Counted from the stretch's first letter, positions 19,969 to 29,304 are shown. The stretch is DNA of 64,000 nt from Actinophytocola sp963727495 (GCA_963727495.1 CAVSGQ010000006.1:682001-746000), one strand, 5' to 3'. A program made the numbers and translations. The notes: generated from the sequence alone by a model not told the origin.

Positions 19969-20805
19969 CTACGGCACCTGCGGCGCCGGGCAGTCGTTCA
20001 GCGTGTCGCCCAGGCCCGGGTCGTATCGCTGCGGGAAGACGGCCAGCCCACCGTTGTACGGCGGCGTCTGGTACGGGTCGGTGAAGACCACGATCAGGCT
20101 GTACCAACCGGCGGTGGTGGCGCGGAAGACCCGGCAGTGCGCACCGGTGGGCGACGGGATGTCGTCCGCGATGACGTACGCGTTCGCCAGTTGGCTGCGG
20201 GTGCGCACGTAGGTGCCGGGCACCCCGGGGGTGCTGCCGGCGAGGAACACCTGCGTACCGCTGGACAGGTTGACCCGAAAACCCTGCCCCTGACCCAGGT
20301 AGATCATGTATGCCGAGACCGGCCAGCCATAGTGCAGCGCCAGAGCCGTGGCGGCACCCCCGGCGGGATCGGTCGGGACCGGGAAGACCACCCGCTTCTC
20401 CCAGAACATGACGTTGTACTGGCCGGTGCCGCTGTAGTGGGTGACCCCCGCCCGGTAGTCGCCGAGTGCCCGAGCACCGCCGGTCGAGTTGATCGCCACG
20501 AAGTCGGTCGCACCGGTACCCCAGTAGCTTCCGGCGAGCGGGTTGCCCGATCCGTCGTACAGGACCAGGTCGAAGTCCGCCGCCGCCGAGGGCTGGACGG
20601 CGACCACGCTCCAGTACGGCAGCGCGGTGTGGAACGCGTAGTCGTCCGGCATCGAGGTGAGCACTGAGGTGTCGGCGGGAAGCTGGGTCGCCGCGACCGC
20701 AGTACCGGGAAGGGCCACGAGCAGCGCAACGACACCGGCGAGCGCGCCGGCCACGGTGACGGCGCGGCGTCGGACGAACGCGGCGACTCGAGACGGACGA
20801 TGCAT
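19969..20805 (-). CDS. Secreted protein of unknown function
   Basis: 278 residues, ATG chosen for its perfect AGGAGGT ribosome site. A Sec-type signal peptide (RRRAVTVAGALAGVVALLVA, cleavage near AVAA) precedes a mature domain rich in Tyr, Trp and Gly, with no motif I can assign. Sequence such as PDDYAFHTALPYWSVVAVQ and DFDLVLYDGSGNPLAGS suggests beta-sandwich, pre-peptidase-like folds seen in extracellular enzymes. It lies between the giant regulator and the repetitive surface protein, all reading leftward but in separate units. Confidence 0.6.
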   Translation of the reverse strand: MHRPSRVAAFVRRRAVTVAGALAGVVALLVALPGTAVAATQLPADTSVLTSMPDDYAFHTALPYWSVVAVQPSAAADFDLVLYDGSGNPLAGSYWGTGATDFVAINSTGGARALGDYRAGVTHYSGTGQYNVMFWEKRVVFPVPTDPAGGAATALALHYGWPVSAYMIYLGQGQGFRVNLSSGTQVFLAGSTPGVPGTYVRTRSQLANAYVIADDIPSPTGAHCRVFRATTAGWYSLIVVFTDPYQTPPYNGGLAVFPQRYDPGLGDTLNDCPAPQVP

Positions 20806-20901
20806 GGCCACCTCCTGATGCGCAGGCCCGCAGCATGTCCATCGACCTTCGGGTGGACTTAAGACGTGCTCGGCCCACCGCCCCGCCACTCTGGTTCATG
20901 A

Positions 20902-23900
20902 TCACCAGCAGTCGCCCGTCGTGTCAGGGGCGAGGATCAGAAGCCGCCACCGTCGCCACCGTCGCCACCGTCGCCACCGTCGCCACCGTCGCCACCGTCG
21001 CCACCGTCGCCACCGTCGCCACCGTCCCATGCCCGAGTCACCCATGCCCGAGTCACCCATGCCCGAGTCACCCATGCCCGAGTCACCCATGCCCGAGTCA
21101 CCCATGCCCGAGTCACCCATGCCCGAGTCACCCATGCCCGAGTCACCCATGCCCGAGTCACCCATGCCCGAGTCACCCATGCCCGAGTCACCCATGCCCG
21201 AGTCACCCATGCCCGAGTCACCGAAGCCCGAGTCACCGAAGCCCGAGTCACCCATGCCCGAGTCACCGAAGCCCGAGTCACCGGTGTCGTCCGGACTGGC
21301 GCCGAGGCTGTCGGCGCCGGTGTCGCCGCCCAGGGTGTCAGTACCTTCAGCGCCGGTCACGGTGTCCGAGTCGACGCTGTCGGTTCCCATACCGTCATCG
21401 CCGAGCGAGGCCGTTGTGGTCTCGGAGTCCACCGTGTTCGACGAGATCGCGGCATCCGGATCCGGCATGGCGTCGGTTGGGCCGTCGTAGTCGGGGTCGT
21501 CCTGCGCACGACTCCTCGGACTATCCATCTGCGACTCCGCCGGCGAGTCAACAGGACCGTCGTAGTCGGGATCGTCCTGCGCACGACTCCTCGGACTATC
21601 CATCTGCGACTCCGCCGGCGAGTCAACAGGACCGTCGTAGTCGGGGTCATCCTGCGCACGACTCCTCGGACTATCCATCTGCGATTCGGTGCCCCAGGGA
21701 TTCAGCGACTTCATCGCGTCCTCCAGCGACTGCCCGAGCTTGCTGGGGTTCACCGAGATGCTGACCCCGGCCTTGCCGCCGAACATCGGGGAAAATCCGC
21801 CATCAAGGCCGAAGGTGTACGAGCCCTTGTCGTCCTTGCCGGCTGTGAGGCGCCCCTCGTAGCCGGGGCCCGCCCAACCCTCGGCCCTGAAATCGGCCTC
21901 GAACCCCGGGATGCCGCCGCGCACATCGACGCCGGCCTTCGCGCCGGCGTGCGCCTTCGAACCGATGTCGACGTTGCCGTCCCCGATCTTGGCGTGCGCC
22001 TCGGCCTCGGCACCGACGCTCGCCGTCGCCTTTCTGCTCACCTCCGCGGAGCCGATCTGCGCCGAGTCCCGCACGGACACCTCACCAGCGACTTTCCCGT
22101 TCACACCGAGGTCGACACTCTTGTCCTTGGTCCCGTACGTGCCGTGCGCCCCGATCCCACCGCCAAGGGAGCCCTGCCCGTCGTACCCCACCTTGGCCCC
22201 GTTGCCGTAGTCCGCCTCGCCCTCGAAGGACCCCTCAGCGAGGTAACCCTCCGCGCCGATCTTCCCGTTCACCCCGCCAGGACCGATGGCGCCACTGCGC
22301 TGCGTCTCGCCACCCAGGTAGCCGCCCTCGGCCTTGCCGGAGTACGTGGTGCCGTTGACCTCGACGCTTCCCGCTATCGTCCCCCTGTTCTCCTGCCCGT
22401 ACCTGGTGGGCTCGCTGAGTGAGGGCACCTGCGTGTCGACGTTGACAGTGGGGCCGGACTTCGCCGGCTTCGACTGAGCCGGCTTGCCTGCCGCCGCCAG
22501 AGTGCTCGCGTCAACCTGACCGGAGAGCCTCGTCTCGCCAGCCACTTCGGCCACGGTGACAACCTGGGCCCGCTCCGACCGAGCCGGCGCATCAACCGGG
22601 CCGTCGGCCGTCGTCTCCGCGGCCAGGTTCCCCAGGGAGGTCGGCGTGACCCGGACGGTCTCACCCCGCTCGTCGACCGGGTGGGCGCCGTAGGCGTCCC
22701 GCTCGGCCAGTTCGGTGGCGTTGTACGCCATGGCCGTCTGGTCGAACTGCGCGATGGCGGCGTCCTGTTCCGCCACCGTCGTCGCGTTGTGGATGGCGTT
22801 GATGTTCTCGCCGAACCGGGCCCGGAAACCGTCCCAGACGTCCTTGCCGGCCTCGTCGTGCAGGATCGATTGGCTCATCTGCCTGTCGAGCGTGCTCAGG
22901 TCCGCCGAGATGCGCTCGTCCGCCGGCAATGTGGAAGCACGCAACGCCTGCGCCGAGTAGTCGCTGACGTAGCCCGCGGGCTGCGCTTTGTAGATCACGT
23001 CCTCCATCGCGGCGGTCTGCGCCTGCGACAAACGAGAAGTGGTACTCGGTGGCGTCCGCGCTTCCTGCGCACGGTCGATGTCGGCGAGCGTGGTCTGGTT
23101 CTCCTTGCCTCCGTGGGGGTCGTCGAAGTCGGGGCCGGTGTCGGCATCGCCGCGGGCGATCGTCGGTTTGGTGTTCGGGGGGAGGCCCTGCGGCAGGGGG
23201 ATCGGGACTGCTGGGGTTCGGTCGGGGTCGGGCACAGGCAGGCCGACGTGGACGTTGATGCCGGGAACACCCGACCGGGAGTCGTGGTGACGGTCGTTGG
23301 ACCGTTGCGTGTCCCCGCCTGACTCGCGCGGGTTGTGGCCGCGGGTCCGGTCGTCGGGGTCCGCGTCCTGGTTGTCGGGCACCAGGTCGCCGTCGCGGTC
23401 GGACACGCCGGTGCGGATCCGGATGTTCGCCGGCTCCGTGACCGTGCCATCGCTGTCCGCCGGCGGCCGGATCCCGAGCAGCCTGGCCAGATCCGTGGCA
23501 AGCGGGTTGGCCATCAGGGCCGCACCCTCGTCGCCGGGTTGTACCTGCTCGCGCTGCGACTCGTCGGGGTTCTGTTCGTTGAACGCCGAGTCGCCGGTGT
23601 ACGCCTCGTGCCCGGCAAGAGCAGCGGACATGTCGGCCACGCCCGCGCACTCGCAGATCCGCACGGCCCGACCGATCGACTCGTTCAGGTCGTAGATGAA
23701 CTTCTGCACGGTGGCGAGGTCCCGCGAGCTGATCAGGGCGGCGGTGTGCGGATCCTGCGCGTCGATCGCCAGCGGGTAGTTCGTCACGACGATTCGCGCC
23801 CCGGGAGCCCGCTGCGTGATCCCGACCAGCACCTGCAACATCCGCGAGACCAGCGTGGGCGCCTGGCCGGGCGCCGACGACGTCGCCTGGTCGAGGTAGG

Positions 23901-24480
23901 CCTGGTCGGTCTTGCTGAGATCCAACAGGTCACCGAGGTTCTTGATCTCGGCGTCCAGGTCACCGGGTTTGGTGCTGTTGGACGGTATGGCCATGCCGAG
24001 CACCCGGGCGAGCTCGGCGTCCTCGCCACCGAAGCCGACGATGACGACCTGAGCTGTGGGGCGGATCTGGTCACGCTGTGCGGTGTTGACGACCGACGAG
24101 CCGTCGGTGGTCTTCTGAGCACGGAAGAAGTCGGCGGTCACCGCGCCGGCGGAGGCCGCGAGGTTGGCGTCCACCACCAGGCCGGGCTTCTCCCGTGCGA
24201 TCCGCGAGAGCGCCTGCAACGCCGGGGCGACCCGCGAACGGTTCCGCTGGCCGGCGGTGTCGAGGTAGGTGCCGGAGAGACCGTCACCCGCCATAGAGGA
24301 ATCGCCGATGATGTCGACCGTGAACGCCACATTCCGAGTCGGCAGGGGATCCGCCGACGCCGACGGCATCAACCCCGACGCGAATCCCACCACGACGACG
24401 CTCGCGACGACGACGAACCTCGGCGTCCGTGTACAAGCTGAAGTGGGGCGGCGCTTCTTCTTGCTCGCCGGAATGTACAT
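20902..24480 (-). CDS. Large repetitive secreted protein with degenerate SGNH-hydrolase domain
   Basis: 1192 residues as sequenced. The ATG at 24480 has an AGGGGAAA ribosome site. A signal peptide ends near SASA-D44. Residues 50-335 follow the SGNH/GDSL layout: GDSS at 59-62, GGED where GGND is usual, AGHEAY, then EQVQPGDEG where family members have xFHPNxxG. The His is thus Gln314 and the enzyme may be inactive. A thrombospondin type-3-like calcium motif follows (DRDGDLVPDNQDADPDD), then an Ala/Gly-rich region, three 25-residue repeats and 17 GDSG(M/F) pentapeptides. The last 9-bp repeats are read as RWR units. A 2-nt deletion (or 1-nt insertion) at about 21026 would instead give GDG repeats ending DGGGF at 20937, which is probably the true C-terminus. 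Confidence 0.75.
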   Translation of the reverse strand: MYIPASKKKRRPTSACTRTPRFVVVASVVVVGFASGLMPSASADPLPTRNVAFTVDIIGDSSMAGDGLSGTYLDTAGQRNRSRVAPALQALSRIAREKPGLVVDANLAASAGAVTADFFRAQKTTDGSSVVNTAQRDQIRPTAQVVIVGFGGEDAELARVLGMAIPSNSTKPGDLDAEIKNLGDLLDLSKTDQAYLDQATSSAPGQAPTLVSRMLQVLVGITQRAPGARIVVTNYPLAIDAQDPHTAALISSRDLATVQKFIYDLNESIGRAVRICECAGVADMSAALAGHEAYTGDSAFNEQNPDESQREQVQPGDEGAALMANPLATDLARLLGIRPPADSDGTVTEPANIRIRTGVSDRDGDLVPDNQDADPDDRTRGHNPRESGGDTQRSNDRHHDSRSGVPGINVHVGLPVPDPDRTPAVPIPLPQGLPPNTKPTIARGDADTGPDFDDPHGGKENQTTLADIDRAQEARTPPSTTSRLSQAQTAAMEDVIYKAQPAGYVSDYSAQALRASTLPADERISADLSTLDRQMSQSILHDEAGKDVWDGFRARFGENINAIHNATTVAEQDAAIAQFDQTAMAYNATELAERDAYGAHPVDERGETVRVTPTSLGNLAAETTADGPVDAPARSERAQVVTVAEVAGETRLSGQVDASTLAAAGKPAQSKPAKSGPTVNVDTQVPSLSEPTRYGQENRGTIAGSVEVNGTTYSGKAEGGYLGGETQRSGAIGPGGVNGKIGAEGYLAEGSFEGEADYGNGAKVGYDGQGSLGGGIGAHGTYGTKDKSVDLGVNGKVAGEVSVRDSAQIGSAEVSRKATASVGAEAEAHAKIGDGNVDIGSKAHAGAKAGVDVRGGIPGFEADFRAEGWAGPGYEGRLTAGKDDKGSYTFGLDGGFSPMFGGKAGVSISVNPSKLGQSLEDAMKSLNPWGTESQMDSPRSRAQDDPDYDGPVDSPAESQMDSPRSRAQDDPDYDGPVDSPAESQMDSPRSRAQDDPDYDGPTDAMPDPDAAISSNTVDSETTTASLGDDGMGTDSVDSDTVTGAEGTDTLGGDTGADSLGASPDDTGDSGFGDSGMGDSGFGDSGFGDSGMGDSGMGDSGMGDSGMGDSGMGDSGMGDSGMGDSGMGDSGMGDSGMGDSGMGDSGMGDSGMGRWRRWRRWRRWRRWRRWRRWRRWRRWRLLILAPDTTGDCW
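20946..21026. repeat. Nine tandem copies of a 9-bp repeat
   Basis: Nine exact copies of gccaccgtc at the 3' end of the surface protein gene. In the current frame they encode Arg-Trp-Arg; shifted by one base they encode Gly-Asp-Gly, which matches the preceding acidic pentapeptides far better. Confidence 0.95.
21026..21280. repeat. Seventeen tandem copies of a 15-bp repeat
   Basis: Near-identical units of the form cccatgcccgagtca; a few have gaa in place of cat. They encode 17 GDSG(M/F) pentapeptides at the C-terminus of the secreted protein. Copy number is likely to vary between strains by slippage. Confidence 0.95.
21482..21690. repeat. 75-bp repeat, nearly three copies
   Basis: Units begin at 21482, 21557 and 21632 with only a few base differences. 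Each encodes 25 residues with the core MDSPRSRAQDDPDYDGP, an acidic, disordered segment of the secreted protein. Confidence 0.92.
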
Positions 24481-24587
24481 CGACTTTCCCCTCACGCGGA
24501 TACCGATAGTGAATGTGTCGTCACCGAGAGGAGCGATGCTAGCCAGCGCGTCGCGACAAGAACAACCACAGCGGGGGCGGAACGTTC

Positions 24588-25787
24588 CTAAATCTTGACG
24601 GGGTAGTCGTCGACGGTCATGGAGTTGTAGACGCGTGCGCTCTTGGTGGTGAGACGGAGGAGGGCGCGGCTGGGGCCTGCGGGCAGGGCGGAGATCAGGC
24701 GGGCGCCGTGAGCCAGTCCCTGTACGCCGAGGCGGGAGGTGGGGATCAGGGTCTTCGCCGCGCTCAGCGCGACCGCGCGGCTGCCGCGCACGTGCTCGGC
24801 CATCGCGCGCTCGTAGGCGGGGAAGGCGCGCTCGTGGTCGCCGCCCGCTCGCGCCAGCTCCCCGGCGAGGACGTACGCGCCGACGATGCCCAGGGTCGTG
24901 CTGCCGCCGACGGCTGGGCCGGGGCAGTAGCCCGCGTCCCCGACGAGCGTCGTCCTGCCCCACGACCAGGTGTCCATGCGGAGCTGGGTGATCGAGTCGA
25001 AGTAGAACACCGGGGTGCGGTCGAGCTCGTCCAGCCAGCGGTCCACGTCGGGGTGAAGGCCGACGAACGCGCCGCGCAGCAACTCCTTCTGCCGGGACAC
25101 GTCGCGGTGGTGGTGGTCGAGCTCGCTGCGGAACAGGAACAACGCCCGCGCCTCGTCGAGGTGCCGCGCGCCGTAGATGCCGGCAGTGCGGCCGGCGCCG
25201 ACGTGGACGAGGAGCTCGCCGTCGAGCCCGGAGGCGTTGGGCAGGGTCAGCACTCCGAGGTAGGCCCCGATGAAGGTGCTGAAGCGGGACTCGTCGCCGA
25301 AGACGAGGCGACGCACGTTGGAGTGCAGCCCGTCCGCGCCGACGATGAGGTCGAAGCGGCGTGGCACGGCAATCTCGAACCGCACCTCGCCGTCGGGCGA
25401 GATCGCGGTGATCGAGTCGCCGAAAACGTACTCGACGTCGTCGCGCGCGGCGTCGTGGTAGATCTCGCTCAGGTCGTCGCGCATGATCTCGACGTGCCGG
25501 TCGGACGTGGCGCCGAAGATCTTGGCGAGGTCCACCCGGACAGGACGCCGTGTCCCCTCCCGGCAGATGGTCATCCGATTGGTGCCGGTGGCCCGCTCCT
25601 CGATGCGCGGGAGCACGCCCATCTTCTCCGAGATGTTCATCGCGGGCCGGAACAGGTCGACCGCGTGGCCGCCGGTCTTGCGCAAGGCCGGCGCGCGCTC
25701 GACAACGGTGACGGAGAAGCCGTGCCTGGTGAGCCAGTGCGCCAGCACCGGACCGGCAACGCCGGCGCCGGAGATGAGAATCCGCAT
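24588..25787 (-). CDS. FAD-dependent monooxygenase (PHBH-type)
   Basis: 399 residues; the ATG at 25787 follows an AGGAGACG ribosome site. The N-terminal Rossmann motif is ISGAGVAGPVLAHWL with VVERAP closing the fold. The second FAD motif is TTLVGDAGYCPGPAVGG near residue 290. This is the single-component aromatic hydroxylase group that includes TetX-like and polyketide-tailoring enzymes; it uses NADPH and O2 to hydroxylate its substrate. The substrate is unknown and no biosynthetic neighbours are present. Directly upstream lie remnants of a hydrolase and a regulator, so it may be the survivor of a decayed cluster. Confidence 0.88.
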   Translation of the reverse strand: MRILISGAGVAGPVLAHWLTRHGFSVTVVERAPALRKTGGHAVDLFRPAMNISEKMGVLPRIEERATGTNRMTICREGTRRPVRVDLAKIFGATSDRHVEIMRDDLSEIYHDAARDDVEYVFGDSITAISPDGEVRFEIAVPRRFDLIVGADGLHSNVRRLVFGDESRFSTFIGAYLGVLTLPNASGLDGELLVHVGAGRTAGIYGARHLDEARALFLFRSELDHHHRDVSRQKELLRGAFVGLHPDVDRWLDELDRTPVFYFDSITQLRMDTWSWGRTTLVGDAGYCPGPAVGGSTTLGIVGAYVLAGELARAGGDHERAFPAYERAMAEHVRGSRAVALSAAKTLIPTSRLGVQGLAHGARLISALPAGPSRALLRLTTKSARVYNSMTVDDYPVKI

Positions 25788-25847
25788 GAGAACGTCTCCT
25801 GACTTGACGGTAGGCAAGGGCCGTGATCACCCGGATTGCAGCGGGGC

Positions 25848-25979
25848 CTATGGGGCGTCCCACGAGCGGGCCGACACGGCGGTCCCGGGGAAGAGCAGGA
25901 GCGCTGGGAAGTCATACCGGCCGTCCTGGCACACGTGGATCTCGCCGCCGTCCAGGACCTTGTCGGGGGAAACGGTCAT
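25848..25979 (-). pseudogene. N-terminal fragment of an alpha/beta hydrolase
   Basis: 43 codons from an ATG, reading MTVSPDKVLDGGEIH then YDFPALLLFPGTAVSARSWD before a stop. Complete relatives continue from LLLxHGTAASARSWDPL into the catalytic domain. Here the oxyanion HG has become PG and nothing follows, so it is a truncated remnant. Confidence 0.55.
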
Positions 25980-26145
25980 ACATGCACTGTCACTGCCGGT
26001 GCACGCTGGTGGCTTGGACAAATGTTCCGGCCGGCGTGCGCAGCATGGCGGCATTGGGGGTCGGCTCGTCCGAACGGGACTTGTCTGAACGGAACGACGC
26101 GGTGTTGTGGGACATCACCTGCCCGAACCGACCCAGCCACGTGCC

Positions 26146-26227
26146 CGGGGTACGGCGGCGCACCCGCCAGGTAGTACAGATCGTCGATCAGCCCGTCCAG
26201 CGGCGGCCGCGGCACTCTGGACACCAC
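26146..26227 (-). pseudogene. N-terminal fragment of an AraC-family regulator
   Basis: About 27 codons reading VSRVPRPPLDGLIDDLYYLAG then APPYPG. This matches the cupin-side N-terminus of AraC regulators of the form IDDLYYLEGAPPYARL. The rest of the gene, including the helix-turn-helix, is absent. Confidence 0.45.
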
Positions 26228-26390
26228 TCCACACCCACAGCATCACCGACGCCCCGTCCGCATCGCGCGCCGGGATGGTCCAGCCGCGCTGCCGCCGGCA
26301 TCGAGCCGGCGCCGATCCCGGACGAGCGCCTGGCCCCATCGGATCTCGGCGGTCAAACTGGCCCGCGACGACTACGGCGACGGGCCGGTC

Positions 26391-27341
26391 TCAGCCGTAC
26401 CGTTCGACGAGTGCGTTGCCGATCGAGGCCAGGTGGTCTCGCACACCTGTAGGGCCGGTCACCTCGAGCCATTCGACCAGCCCGGCAAGCTCGCCGGCGA
26501 GCGCGTACTCGTTGTAGCCGCGGATCACGACCTCGATGCGGCCGTCGGTCGTGGCGCCTCCCACTTCGAGCCGGTCGCCGAGCCCGATCCGGAGCAGGTC
26601 TATCCCGTGGGGCGCGCATATCGCCTGGATCTCGAGGGGCGTTCGCTTGCGGTCGACTTCGTCGGCGATCTCGCGCCAGCTCTCGGCAAGGTCGAAGTCG
26701 TCGGGTCGATGCGCGGGATCGCGGGTCGGGTCGGCGGACGACACGCGGTCGATCCGGAAGGTCCGCCGGCCAGCCTCGGTGTTGGAGACGAGGTACCACG
26801 ACGGGCCTTTGGCGACGATGCCCAGCGGGTGGACAGTTCGCTCGGTTTCGGCGCCGGTGCTGTCGACGTAGCCGAGCCGCACCTGGACGCCGCGGATCAC
26901 CGCGTCCTGGAGCTCGTCGAGGAAGCGAGGCGGCGGCCGGTGCTCGACCCGGCTCGACCCCCATCGTTGCGGGTCCATGACCAAGGACGACGCTGCTGCC
27001 TCGGCCTGCACCCGGAACGGTTCCGGCAGGGCGCGGACAAGCTTGCGCAGCGCTGCTTTCACGGCTGGTGTCGCAGCCGAGGCTGGGCCGGCGACCAGGA
27101 ACAGGGCGCGGGCCTCACTCGCGGTCAGCCCGGACAGGTCAGTGCGGGCGCCGCCCACGAGGCGCCAGCCGCCGCCCCGGCCCCGTATGGAGTAGACGGG
27201 CACGCCGGCCATGGCCAGGGCATCAAAGTCGCGGCGGGCGGTGCGCTCGGACACCTCCAGCTCCCGGGCGACGTCCGCTGCTGTTAGCTGCTCGCGCTGT
27301 TGCAGCAGCAGGAGGATGGCCATCAGCCGGTCGGCTCGCAC
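26391..27341 (-). CDS. WYL-domain transcriptional regulator (DeoR-like HTH)
   Basis: 316 residues from a GTG. The N-terminal winged helix has LTAADVARELEVSERTARRDF (HTH, about 18-38). A WYL domain at about 140-215 contains GPSWYLVSNTEAGRRTFRIDRV, followed by the WCX C-terminal region. WYL domains sense ligands, often nucleic acid or nucleotide signals. It is divergent from the epoxide hydrolase, 126 bp apart, and probably controls that gene. Confidence 0.88.
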   Translation of the reverse strand: MRADRLMAILLLLQQREQLTAADVARELEVSERTARRDFDALAMAGVPVYSIRGRGGGWRLVGGARTDLSGLTASEARALFLVAGPASAATPAVKAALRKLVRALPEPFRVQAEAAASSLVMDPQRWGSSRVEHRPPPRFLDELQDAVIRGVQVRLGYVDSTGAETERTVHPLGIVAKGPSWYLVSNTEAGRRTFRIDRVSSADPTRDPAHRPDDFDLAESWREIADEVDRKRTPLEIQAICAPHGIDLLRIGLGDRLEVGGATTDGRIEVVIRGYNEYALAGELAGLVEWLEVTGPTGVRDHLASIGNALVERYG

Positions 27342-27467
27342 ACCGCCAACACTCCCACAGGAAACCGGTCATGGGGTGACCTGTTTCGGTCGGCACGATG
27401 GCGACACGACCGCATCGGCCGTCGGCGCTGCCGGCGCTGACGCCCCAAACGACAGAGAGGAAATGCA

Positions 27468-28412
27468 ATGTTCAATCCGACCAACTTTCCCCAACCCACC
27501 CTTGTCTCCGTCAACGGTGTGGAACTCGAGGTCTTCGAAGCGGGCCGAGAGAATGCGGGAAAACCCATCGTGCTCTGTCACGGCTGGCCGGAGCATGCCT
27601 TCTCCTGGCGCCACCAAGTGCCGGCCCTTGCCGCGGCGGGCTACCACGTCATCGTCCCCAACCAGCGGGGCTACGGCAACTCGTCCCGTCCGACCGAAGT
27701 GACGGACTACGACATCGAGCACCTGTCGGGTGACCTCGTCGCACTCCTCGATCACTACGGCTACGAGGACGCCACCTTCGTCGGCCATGACTGGGGCGCA
27801 TTCGTCGTCTGGGGCCTGACCCTGCTGCACCCGAACCGGGTGAACGGCGTGGTGGCGCTGAGCCTGCCCTACCAAGAGCGCGGAGAGATGCCCTGGATCG
27901 AGTTCATGGAGGCCGTGCTCGGCGCCGACTTCTACTTCGTCCACTTCAATCGGCAGCCGGGCGTCGCGGACGCCGTGCTCGACGAGCACACGTCCCAGTT
28001 CCTGCGCAACATGTTCCGGAAGAACGAGCCCCCGAAACCGCCTCAGCCGGGTATGGCGATGATCGATCTCGCCAGGGCGGAGACACCCCTCGGTGAGCCC
28101 GTCATGAGCGAGAGCGAACTGGCCGTGTTCGTCTCCGCCTTCGAGTCAACAGGGTTCACGGGCAGTATCAACTGGTACCGGAACCTCGACCGCAACTGGC
28201 GTCTACTGGCGGACGTGGACCCGATCATCCGGCAGCCCGCACTCATGATCTACGGCGACCGTGACACGATCCTGAGGTCTGAACGACTGACAGAGTTCGT
28301 GCCCAACGTGGAAGTGGTCAGCCTGGACTGCGGTCACTGGATCCAGCAGGAAAAGCCGGACGAAACGAACCAGGCGATCCTGAAGTGGCTGGACCAGCGG
28401 GCTGCCGTCTGA
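27468..28412 (+). CDS. Epoxide hydrolase, alpha/beta-hydrolase family
   Basis: 314 residues with an AGAGAGGA ribosome site. Motifs: HGWPEHAFSW (oxyanion hole), NQRGYGNSSRP, nucleophile elbow GHDWGAFV with Asp nucleophile near residue 110, and DCGHWIQQEKPDE with the catalytic His near the end. The cap has NWYRN with a candidate epoxide-activating Tyr. The family opens epoxides to diols via an ester intermediate; detoxification in the cytoplasm is the probable role. Likely regulated by the divergent WYL protein. Confidence 0.9.
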   Translation: MFNPTNFPQPTLVSVNGVELEVFEAGRENAGKPIVLCHGWPEHAFSWRHQVPALAAAGYHVIVPNQRGYGNSSRPTEVTDYDIEHLSGDLVALLDHYGYEDATFVGHDWGAFVVWGLTLLHPNRVNGVVALSLPYQERGEMPWIEFMEAVLGADFYFVHFNRQPGVADAVLDEHTSQFLRNMFRKNEPPKPPQPGMAMIDLARAETPLGEPVMSESELAVFVSAFESTGFTGSINWYRNLDRNWRLLADVDPIIRQPALMIYGDRDTILRSERLTEFVPNVEVVSLDCGHWIQQEKPDETNQAILKWLDQRAAV

Positions 28413-28603
28413 AGCCCGGGTTCCGCAGTTGATGGGCATATGAGGTCGCTGAATTTGGGTGCTGAGCTGGGGAAATGTGCGTTGGTGGCGAAGTAGCGTG
28501 TGTGCCTACGCGCTTCGATGTCGGCGGAGTGGATGTTATGCCTGGTCAGGCCGGGTCTGGGGCGGTGATCGCGGGCGGTGGGCTGATCTGACAATGCCGG
28601 AAG

Positions 28604-28765
28604 ATGTCGGCCTGGGCAGTGCTGAGCGGGGTGGTGTGCACGGCGATGCCGGCGCTGCTGATCAAGGCCACGGCGTACGTGGTGGCCCGAGCACCGGTGA
28701 CCACGATCGCCACGGCGCTGGCGGCGGGGAGTCCGACGAACATGATCAAGTCGGTGATGTTGTAA
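28604..28765 (+). CDS. Possible small hydrophobic protein, uncertain
   Basis: 53 codons from ATG, MSAWAVLSGVVCTAMPALLI at the start, with Ala/Val/Thr-rich content. There is only a weak GGAAG ribosome site 0-4 bp upstream. It lies in a mosaic of element remnants and may be a fragment or chance frame. I do not recognise it. Confidence 0.25.
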   Translation: MSAWAVLSGVVCTAMPALLIKATAYVVARAPVTTIATALAAGSPTNMIKSVML

Positions 28766-28806
28766 CGCCCGGACTCGTCGTCGCGGACTGCGCCCGGCAC
28801 GCCCAG

Positions 28807-28935
28807 CTGGGGCCGGCGTCGTTGCTCTACGACGTCTCCACGCTCTACTTCGAGACCGACGCCGGCGACGTGTTCCGCCGGTCGGGGTTCTTCAAGGAAC
28901 GCCGGCTGGAGCCGCAGATCACGATCGGGCTGCTC
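28807..28935 (+). pseudogene. Fragment of an IS1634-type transposase
   Basis: About 43 codons reading LLYDVSTLYFETDAG, then FFKERRLEPQITIGLL. This is the highly conserved core of IS1634-family transposases (relatives read DVTTLYFETDEGDGFREPG). Both ends are missing; the right end abuts an integrase fragment. Confidence 0.7.
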
Positions 28936-28937
28936 CG

Positions 28938-29300
28938 CCGCCCGTCGCTCATGCGCTGCTCGAACACCAGGGCGCACAGGCCGCGGAGCGCCACATAGCG
29001 GCGAACCTGTGGCACGACGACGGGTGGGTGTTCGCACAACCGACCGGCAAGCCGATCGACTCGCGCGCGGACTACGGCGAGTGGAAAGAACTGCTTTCCG
29101 CAGCTGGTGTGCGCGAGGCGCGGCTGCACGACGCCCGACACACGGCGGCCACGTTCCTGCTCGTGCTCGGTGTCACGGACCGCGCCGCGATGGACGTCAT
29201 GGGGTGGTCGAAGGCCGACATGGCGAAGCGGTACATGCACGTCCCGGACGAGGTCCGCCAGCGAATCGCCCAGCAGATCGGTGGCCTGTTGTGGAACTAA
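28938..29300 (+). pseudogene. C-terminal part of a tyrosine-recombinase integrase
   Basis: About 120 codons of the catalytic domain. The conserved HxxR motif appears as LHDARHTAATFLL and the catalytic Tyr as AKRYMHV, ending QQIGGLLWN, typical of integrases of actinomycete integrative elements. The N-terminal DNA-binding part and the first catalytic Arg are missing, replaced by the IS1634 fragment. The 3' end points toward the tRNA-Arg fragment at 31813. Confidence 0.8.
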
Positions 29301-29304
29301 AGCC

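Noticed and set aside
21026..21280. CRISPR-like array
   Set aside because: The 15-bp units are directly adjacent with no spacers and encode peptide repeats.
20902..25863. One 1653-residue minus-strand frame
   Set aside because: Its first 461 codons overlap the FAD monooxygenase in another frame and read as Arg-rich noise. The real gene starts at 24480 with a good ribosome site and signal peptide.
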